Positions 58,253 through 64,000 of a stretch of DNA of 64,000 bases are shown here, in pieces (position 1 is the first letter of the stretch; each line of letters opens with the position of its first letter). The notes beneath the pieces were generated by a model, which saw only the letters and a program-made list of their open reading frames with translations, was not told the DNA's origin and did no database searches. The position numbers and the translations under genes are program-made. Origin of the DNA: Nitrospira sp. ST-bin5 (GTDB lineage: Bacteria > Nitrospirota > Nitrospiria > Nitrospirales > Nitrospiraceae). The DNA lies in assembly GCA_002083555.1 (NCBI GenBank), contig MSXN01000001.1, forward strand, positions 138,128-202,127, read 5' to 3'.

Positions 58253-58684
58253 ATGTCTTTAGCCACCTCCCAGCAGAATTCTCAATCACGAGCAGACCAG
58301 CGACAAACCTATCGCATCACCGTGACCCGACGCCTGCGGTTTGCGCAGCGCCATACAACCAGCCGGACCGGCAAGGCCCTCCTGCTCGATCTCTCTGACG
58401 CCGGGTGCAGCCTCGAAAGCAACACCCGTCTCACGGTGGGAGAGAGACTGGCCCTGGTCCTCGAGCTTCCGCAGACGGTGCTGATTACGGATGCGCAGGT
58501 CGTGTGGATCGACGGGTCCCGGTACGGACTGCGCTTTGCACGCGTGAGCCCGCTCGAACGTTCACGCCTTCGCCGGTTCCTGTGGAAGCATCTCCCCGAT
58601 GCGGCCATGAGCGATCTTCTCCCGCTCTTTGCCACGGTTGAAGAACCGCACTACTCGCACACAGGGCTACAGGCAATGAAATAA
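58253..58684 (+). CDS. Single-domain PilZ protein
   Basis: 143 residues; AGGAGCA precedes the ATG. R17-Q-T-Y-R21 and DLSDAG (D46-S48-G51). Strand AQVVWIDGSRYGLRFARV and a longer C-terminal tail, PLFATVEEPHYSHTG. Last of the PilZ run; the TetR promoter follows 27 bp later. Confidence 0.9.
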   Translation: MSLATSQQNSQSRADQRQTYRITVTRRLRFAQRHTTSRTGKALLLDLSDAGCSLESNTRLTVGERLALVLELPQTVLITDAQVVWIDGSRYGLRFARVSPLERSRLRRFLWKHLPDAAMSDLLPLFATVEEPHYSHTGLQAMK

Positions 58685-58710
58685 CGGTCCCCGTCGATTC
58701 AAGCCATTGC

Positions 58711-58760
58711 TTGTCTTCCCCGTTCTGCCCATGCTATCGTTTTAGTGAGTAACCACTCAC
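58711..58760 (+). promoter_or_regulatory. Promoter and TetR-type operator of the RND pump operon
   Basis: TTGTCT (58711-58716), 18-nt spacer and TATCGT (58735-58740) are followed by the perfect inverted repeat GTGAGT-AACC-ACTCAC (58745-58760), covering the likely transcription start and ending 10 bp before the tetR start. The layout fits autoregulation by the TetR-family repressor. Confidence 0.6.
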
Positions 58761-58770
58761 TCACCGGATT

Positions 58771-59421
58771 ATGACGCGGATATCCCGACCTTCCAGACGA
58801 TCCAGCCAGGAGCGGCAAGCCAGTCTTATTCAGGCGGCCACCACGCTGTTTGCCAAAAAAGGCTTCAACGGCACGACCACGAAAGAGATCGCCAGGGCCG
58901 CCGGCGTCAGTGAGGCCCTGGTCTTCAAGCACTTTCCGACCAAACGCGCCCTCTATGCGGCCATCCTTGCGGAAAAAGTCACGGTCAGCGAACTCCTCGG
59001 CGCGATCGAGGAGTCCGCCAAGAAGCGGGACGACCGGCGCGTGTTCACCTTGATCGCCAGCTACCGGATTCGCCCCGGCGTCGACCCCACGTTACTGCGA
59101 CTCTTGCTCTTTAGCGCGTTGGAAGGGCACGAACTGTCCGACATGTTTTTCGGCAAGCACCACAAAGTCTTCTATGACCATCTAGCCGCCTACATTCACA
59201 CGCGGGTTGAGGACGGCGCCTTCCGGCAGATCGATCCCCTCTTGGCCGCCCGTGCCTTCATCGGCATGGTCGTCCACCATCGCCTGCTGCACGAAATCTT
59301 CGGGGTCCCGATCGATCGCCCCTATGACGACACCGTCTCCACCTATGTCGACATCTTTCTCCAAGGACTCGTGGCGGCGCCTTATGCCAGCCGCGCCAGA
59401 AAGTTAAAGACCCGAATATGA
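58771..59421 (+). CDS. TetR-family repressor of the adjacent pump
   Basis: 216 residues. N-terminal HTH domain: SLIQAATTLFAKKGFNGTTT-KEIARAAGVSEALVFKHFPTKRALY, very close to the TetR_N pattern, then an all-helical ligand domain. It is the first gene of the operon and overlaps the adaptor gene by four bases (ATGA), with a palindromic operator just upstream. Expected to repress its own operon until an effector, probably a pump substrate, binds. Confidence 0.93.
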   Translation: MTRISRPSRRSSQERQASLIQAATTLFAKKGFNGTTTKEIARAAGVSEALVFKHFPTKRALYAAILAEKVTVSELLGAIEESAKKRDDRRVFTLIASYRIRPGVDPTLLRLLLFSALEGHELSDMFFGKHHKVFYDHLAAYIHTRVEDGAFRQIDPLLAARAFIGMVVHHRLLHEIFGVPIDRPYDDTVSTYVDIFLQGLVAAPYASRARKLKTRI

Positions 59422-60647
59422 GGTCATTGAAGCAACACCCCTTCGTCACTCTCGGCGTGATCATTTTTTTCGCCATCACCACCCTGGTGGTATTCCGTCT
59501 GAGCAGCGGCGCCAAAACCGATAGCAAGAAGACGCGCGTCATCACGGTGGGAACGATCTCCCCGTTGAAACAGGATCTCCCCATCCGCCTGGCCTACACG
59601 GCCGACATCATCCCCAACCAGGTCGTGAACCTCTTCTCCCGGGTCGATGGCTATATCGCCAAGATTCACGTGGACAAGGGGGATCACGTCAAAGCCAATC
59701 AATTGCTGGTCGAGATCGACCACACCGACTATCTGCATGCCGTCAATCAGGCCAAGGCTAATCTCGCGGCGGCCAAAGCCAAAGTCACCCAGCAGCAAGC
59801 GGCCGTCCGCAACGCGACGCTGACGCTCGACCGGATGCAAGCCCTCATTAAAGACCAGTTTATCTCTCAGCAGGATTTGGACAACGCGCAGGTAAACTTC
59901 GACGGCGCCTCTGCCGCCCTGGAATCCCTCCAGGCCCAGGTCAAGCAGATGGAAGTTGCGCTCGCCCAGGCGGAGACGAATCTCGCGTACTCCTATATCC
60001 GCGCACCCTTTGCCGGCTATGTCGCAGAACGCAACCTCGATCCGGGCGCCAACGTCACCAGCGCCACCGCCAGCACCTCGACGAATTCGCGCGGCATCCT
60101 GAGTCTGCATGAGATCGAGACCGTGCGGATTCTGATCGAAGTCGTCGAAAAAGATATTCCTCTCGTTCACATCGGACAGAAAGCAGAAGTTCGCGCCGAA
60201 GCCTATCCGGATCGGGTGTTCGACGGAACCGTCACGCGTATCGTCCAGGCACTCAATCGTGCCACTCGCACCATGACAGTCGAGATCGATCTCTCCAATA
60301 AGGACCGGGCGTTGAAGGGCGGCATGTTCGCGCGCGTCGAAGCCTTGGTGGGTACCCACCGACAGGCCGTGCAAATCCCGATCGACGCCGTCAGCCGGCT
60401 GGAAGACCTGCAGTATGTCTACATCGTGCGGGACGGCAAGGCTCAACGCGTGAATGTCGAAATCGGCGCCCGCGAGGAAAATCGCGTGGAAATTACCAAG
60501 GGGCTGAGCGGCAGCGAACAGGTCATCGTCTCGGGCAAAGACCTCGTGCACGACGGCACCCCTGTCCAGACACAGTCGCTCGCGCCCAATGTGCCGATCG
60601 AATCTCCGGCACCTACGTCAGTTTCACCCGCCCCCGCCAAAGGATAG
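59418..60647 (+). CDS. RND efflux periplasmic adaptor (membrane-fusion protein)
   Basis: 409 residues. One N-terminal membrane anchor (about 9-28), a lipoyl/barrel-sandwich half-motif RVDGYIAKIHVDKGDHVKANQLLVEID, a coiled-coil hairpin (about 110-190), second half-motif IRAPFAGYVAERNLDPGANV, then beta-barrel and membrane-proximal domains. Proline- and alanine-rich C-terminal tail. Bridges the inner-membrane pump to an outer-membrane channel; no channel gene is in the window. Confidence 0.93.
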   Translation: MRSLKQHPFVTLGVIIFFAITTLVVFRLSSGAKTDSKKTRVITVGTISPLKQDLPIRLAYTADIIPNQVVNLFSRVDGYIAKIHVDKGDHVKANQLLVEIDHTDYLHAVNQAKANLAAAKAKVTQQQAAVRNATLTLDRMQALIKDQFISQQDLDNAQVNFDGASAALESLQAQVKQMEVALAQAETNLAYSYIRAPFAGYVAERNLDPGANVTSATASTSTNSRGILSLHEIETVRILIEVVEKDIPLVHIGQKAEVRAEAYPDRVFDGTVTRIVQALNRATRTMTVEIDLSNKDRALKGGMFARVEALVGTHRQAVQIPIDAVSRLEDLQYVYIVRDGKAQRVNVEIGAREENRVEITKGLSGSEQVIVSGKDLVHDGTPVQTQSLAPNVPIESPAPTSVSPAPAKG

Positions 60648-60655
60648 ATCCGTAT

Positions 60656-63600
60656 ATGTGGCTGACGCTCCTGGCACTCAGGAATCGCATCGGCATTCTG
60701 ATGCTCTCGCTCGCGATGGTGGTGCTGGGCGTCACCTCGCTGGAACGGTTGCCCGTCGATCTCTTCCCCAATATCCAGGTGCCGGTCGCGTTCGTCGGAG
60801 TCATCTATAAAGGTGCGCCGCCGCTCGACATCGAACAAAGCGTCGTCTATCCCATCGAAAAAGCCGTGAGCTCCGCCTCCAACGTGGAGCACGTGGAGTC
60901 CTTCTCGAAACAAGGCATCGGCGCGGTCCAGATCTGGTTCAACTGGGGGGCAGACATCAACGTCGGCCAAATGGAGGTGATGCAACGCATCACTCAGATT
61001 CTGAACAGTCTGCCGCCGGGCATCTTGCAACCCTTTATCGTGAAGTTCGACGTGTCCAACATCCCCGTGTCGTTCGTGACTGTCTCCAGCGACGATCTGG
61101 ACGAACGGGCCCTCTATGACCTGGCCTACAACACGATCGCCCCGCAGATCGAACAGATCGCCAACGTCGCCGCCGCCACGGTGGAAGGCGGCAAGATCCG
61201 CCAGATCAACATCAACCTGGACCCGGCCTTGCTCAATGCGCGCGGGCTCTCGATTCTCGATGTTGTGAAGTCCGTCAAAGCGGCCAATCTGATTCTCCCA
61301 TCCGGCGATTTGAAGGCGGGAAATCTCGACTACAATGTCTTCACCAACAATCAGTTCAAGACCGTCGATCCGATCCAGGACGTCATCGTCAAAGTGAATC
61401 AGCAGGGCAGCCCGGTCCGCGTCCGCGATGTCGGAACCGTGACCGACTCCTCCGACATCCAGACCAATATCGTCCGCACCGACGGCACCAGGGCCGTCTA
61501 TCTCCGCGTGAACAAACAGCCCATCGCCAACACCGTGGGAGTCGTAGACGCCCTTCGGGCAGCACTCCCCAAGATGATCGGTATTCCGCCCGGCGTGAAG
61601 CTCGGCATCTCCTTCGATCAATCCGTCTACATTCGCCAATCCATCCAGAACCTGATCGAGCAGGCGCTGCACGGATCCCTGCTCGCCGCCGCCGTCATTC
61701 TGATTTTTCTACGCAATCTGACCAGCACCCTGATCATTTCCGTTTCGATTCCGCTGTCGATCCTAGTGACCTTCATCGTGCTCTACTTCACCGGCCAGAC
61801 GCTGAACGTGTTTACCCTCGGCGGCCTTGCCCTGGGCATCGGCCGGCTCGTCGACGACTCGATCGTGGAATTAGAAAATATTCAGCGGCATCTGAACACG
61901 ACGCCGCGCCGGTGGGACGCCATCCTGGAAGCCGCCCGCGAAGTCGCCATGCCGATCTTCGCCTCGACCGTCACGACAGTGGTCGTCTTCTTGCCCATGT
62001 TCTTCGTCGTCGGCATCGCCAGGCTCTTGCTGATTCCGCTGACCGTCACCATCGCGATCGCCCTCTTCACCTCCTTCTTCATCTCGCGCACAGTGACCCC
62101 GGCACTCTGCTTCAAGTTTCTAAGGCCCGAACAGGAGGCACACCGGTCTATGCCAGCCTGGTTCGTGCGCCTCATGGACTGGAGCCGCGACCGCTACGAG
62201 TCCCTGGATCGCAGCTATGAAGACTCGCTACGCTGGGTGCTCGCGCACCGCCGCCTGTTCATCGCGACGATCGTGCTGATCTTCATCGGCTCCCTCCTGC
62301 TGCTCCCGATGATCGGCACGGAGTTCCTGCCGGTCTCGGACGAAAGCCAATTCCGTATCGTCCTGCGCGCCCCGGTCGGTCAGCGCGTGGAGAAAACTGA
62401 GCAGCAGGTCGCCGAAGTCGAACGGGTGCTCAGAGAAAACATTCCTCCCGATGAACTGGAAACGATGGTCTCCAGCACCGGCGTCCTCGCCCAGGGCCGC
62501 TCCTCCCTCTTCAATCCCAATACCGGCCCGCATACCTCCGTCATCTCCGTCTACCTCACCCCGCCGGATAAACGGAAACGCAACCAGGTACAGGTCATGA
62601 ACGACGTGCGGCCGAAAGTCATCAAGCTCTTCCCCGGCGTGGCCATGTTCTTCGATCCAGGCGGACTCGTGAAACGGGTGACCAGCTTCGGCTCACAGAA
62701 ATCGATCGACGTCGAGATTTACGGGTACGACTTTGAAAAAGCGCGCACCGTGATCCGCCAGGTCGAAGACGCCATGCACAAGATACCGGGGATCGCCGAT
62801 ATCGAAGTGAGCCGGGAAGAGAACTACCCGGAGATCAACGTGGTAGTGGATCGGGAAAAGGCGGCGCTGCTCGGCATCAGTGAAACCGACGTGGCCAACG
62901 CCGTACTGTTCTCCCTCAACGGAAACGGCCAGACCGACCCGATCATCTATACCGACCCGCAGAACGGGAATGAGTACTACATCAGCGCCTGGCTGGCCGA
63001 AGAGCACCGCAAGGATCTCACCGACCTGGACAACATTCTGCTCACGACGAAGGCCGGAGAGCCGGTGCTGCTCAAGAACATGGCCTCACTAAAGCTGAAC
63101 GCCGGCCCGGTGAAGATCGACCGGAAATATTTTCAGCGCGTCGTCCATATTACCGCCAACCCCACCACGCGCCCGCTGGGCGCTATTGCCGAAGACATGG
63201 AAGCGGCCTTTGCCGCTATCCAACTGCCGACCGGATTCACCATCAAGTTGGCTGGCCAGATTCAGCAGCAGCGGGAGACCTTCCAAGGGCTGCAGTTCGC
63301 CACCGTCCTCGCGTTGGCGCTGGTCTATATGGTAATGGCCGCGCAGTTCAAATCGCTGATTGACCCCTTCATCATCATGTTCTCGGTGCCGATGGGGTTC
63401 CCCGGCGTGATCCTGATCCTCTTCCTGACCAACACCACCCTGTCGACCACCTCGATGATGGGCATCATCATGATGCTCGGGATCGTCGTCTCGAACGGCG
63501 TGCTGCTCGTCGATTATACGAACGTACTGCGCCGCAGAGGCCACTCGTTGTCGGATGCGGTCATCACGGCCTCGCGCACACGGTTGCGTCCGATCCTGAT

Positions 63601-63847
63601 GACCTCGCTCGCCACGGTCTTCGGCCTGCTGCCGATGGCCATCGGCTGGGGCACCGGCGGAGAAACCAACGCGCCCTTGGCACGGTCAGTCGTCGGAGGG
63701 CTCAGCGTCTCAACGCTGCTGACCCTCTTCCTCGTGCCGACCATGTATATGATCTTTGAAGAATGGAACCCGAGAAAATTCGAGAAGGAGGAGCAGCAAC
63801 CCTCCACTCCCCTAGGACAGACGACCCCGCTTCCGGCATTAGAGTAG
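60656..63847 (+). CDS. RND-superfamily efflux pump, AcrB/MdtB-like
   Basis: 1063 residues, full length for a trimeric RND transporter. Twelve spans in the 1+5, 1+5 pattern with two large periplasmic loops. The TM4 motif GGLALGIGRLVDDSIVELEN carries the paired Asp that relay protons (Arg replaces the common Leu two residues before). Other features: FPNIQVP near the N-terminus and TSLATVFGLLPMAIGWG in TM11. Closest style is hydrophobic-drug/HAE1-like rather than heavy-metal; substrate unknown. Starts 8 bp after the adaptor stop. Confidence 0.95.
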   Translation: MWLTLLALRNRIGILMLSLAMVVLGVTSLERLPVDLFPNIQVPVAFVGVIYKGAPPLDIEQSVVYPIEKAVSSASNVEHVESFSKQGIGAVQIWFNWGADINVGQMEVMQRITQILNSLPPGILQPFIVKFDVSNIPVSFVTVSSDDLDERALYDLAYNTIAPQIEQIANVAAATVEGGKIRQININLDPALLNARGLSILDVVKSVKAANLILPSGDLKAGNLDYNVFTNNQFKTVDPIQDVIVKVNQQGSPVRVRDVGTVTDSSDIQTNIVRTDGTRAVYLRVNKQPIANTVGVVDALRAALPKMIGIPPGVKLGISFDQSVYIRQSIQNLIEQALHGSLLAAAVILIFLRNLTSTLIISVSIPLSILVTFIVLYFTGQTLNVFTLGGLALGIGRLVDDSIVELENIQRHLNTTPRRWDAILEAAREVAMPIFASTVTTVVVFLPMFFVVGIARLLLIPLTVTIAIALFTSFFISRTVTPALCFKFLRPEQEAHRSMPAWFVRLMDWSRDRYESLDRSYEDSLRWVLAHRRLFIATIVLIFIGSLLLLPMIGTEFLPVSDESQFRIVLRAPVGQRVEKTEQQVAEVERVLRENIPPDELETMVSSTGVLAQGRSSLFNPNTGPHTSVISVYLTPPDKRKRNQVQVMNDVRPKVIKLFPGVAMFFDPGGLVKRVTSFGSQKSIDVEIYGYDFEKARTVIRQVEDAMHKIPGIADIEVSREENYPEINVVVDREKAALLGISETDVANAVLFSLNGNGQTDPIIYTDPQNGNEYYISAWLAEEHRKDLTDLDNILLTTKAGEPVLLKNMASLKLNAGPVKIDRKYFQRVVHITANPTTRPLGAIAEDMEAAFAAIQLPTGFTIKLAGQIQQQRETFQGLQFATVLALALVYMVMAAQFKSLIDPFIIMFSVPMGFPGVILILFLTNTTLSTTSMMGIIMMLGIVVSNGVLLVDYTNVLRRRGHSLSDAVITASRTRLRPILMTSLATVFGLLPMAIGWGTGGETNAPLARSVVGGLSVSTLLTLFLVPTMYMIFEEWNPRKFEKEEQQPSTPLGQTTPLPALE

Positions 63848-63863
63848 CCCCGGCACAGCCCCT

Positions 63864-64000
63864 TCAGGCTGGTCCTGCCTGCGCCTCTTCTTCTGTCCCT
63901 AGCGTCTCCAAACTCGTACGACCCAGCGTGCCGTCGCGAAAATCGGCTAAGAGAATCCTGGCCGCCTTGTCCCGATCCAAGGCCCCGCCGCTTCCGGCCA
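63864..64000 (-). CDS. RbgA/YlqF-like ribosome-biogenesis GTPase (3' end only)
   Basis: Only the last 44 codons are in the window: AGSGGALDRDKAARILLADF followed by RDGTLGRTSLETLG and a short tail, stop at 63864-63866. The pattern GG-x-D-xx-KAA-x-IL-x-DFR-x-G-x-LGR-x-SLE matches the C-terminus of YlqF/RbgA GTPases that help mature the 50S subunit. The catalytic part is beyond the right edge. It converges with the RND operon with only a 16-bp gap. Confidence 0.7.
   Translation of the reverse strand, partial: AGSGGALDRDKAARILLADFRDGTLGRTSLETLGTEEEAQAGPA

Noticed and set aside
59424..61672. Two long minus-strand open frames (375 and 409 codons)
   Set aside because: They are antisense to the RND adaptor and pump genes, which are full length and motif-complete.

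Overview
The window reads as a stretch of chromosome from a diderm (Gram-negative) bacterium with GC-rich coding DNA. The evidence is a meso-diaminopimelate-type murein gene cluster, periplasmic lipoprotein and RND-pump genes, and a large surface-polysaccharide locus. The many one-domain PilZ proteins and the general gene style suggest Nitrospirota (a Nitrospira relative). That placement is inference from familiarity, not from a marker gene.

Layout. 1-10541 (minus strand) is the division and cell-wall cluster, transcribed rsmH-ftsL-ftsI-murE-murF-mraY-murD-ftsW-murG, with overlapping or near-overlapping genes and a strong sigma-70-type promoter at 10562-10589. 10870-15637 holds a secreted tandem-repeat protein, a seven-Asp-box lipoprotein, yajQ and cstA. 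15638-18333 is a small accessory islet: two antitoxin-like genes without toxins, a second copy of the cstA 5' end, and a lower-GC OLD-type ATPase/TOPRIM nuclease. 18436-24326 carries a GST-like protein, three PilZ genes (one interrupted by an in-frame TGA), an Hsp20 chaperone with small satellite ORFs, and an M48 protease fused to a repeat domain.

24421-49382 (minus strand) is a 25-kb exopolysaccharide or O-antigen-type locus. It has nine GT2 domains, three GT4-type transferases, three GT-C-like membrane proteins, a Wzx-type flippase, a Gfo/Idh/MocA dehydrogenase, a paratose-epimerase-like SDR, a methyltransferase-GT2 fusion, and a FAD enzyme whose C-terminal membrane domain recurs as a separate gene next door. 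No Wza/Wzc export genes are seen.

49643-55230 (minus strand) is the most interesting block: two-subunit phosphonopyruvate-decarboxylase-like TPP enzyme, 2-aminoethylphosphonate-type transaminase, cytidylyltransferase-like NTP transferase, CDP-alcohol phosphotransferase fused to a degenerate nucleotidyltransferase, and a flippase-like membrane protein. In this order they would build and attach an aminoethylphosphonate head group, but no PEP mutase is present in the window. The block has its own promoter and two unusual palindromic intergenic elements.

55411-64000 holds a pair of secreted paralogues, four more PilZ genes (three in one tight run), a TetR-adaptor-RND pump operon with a clear operator, and the 3' end of an rbgA/ylqF-like GTPase gene. 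No rRNA, tRNA, CRISPR array or insertion sequence was recognised.
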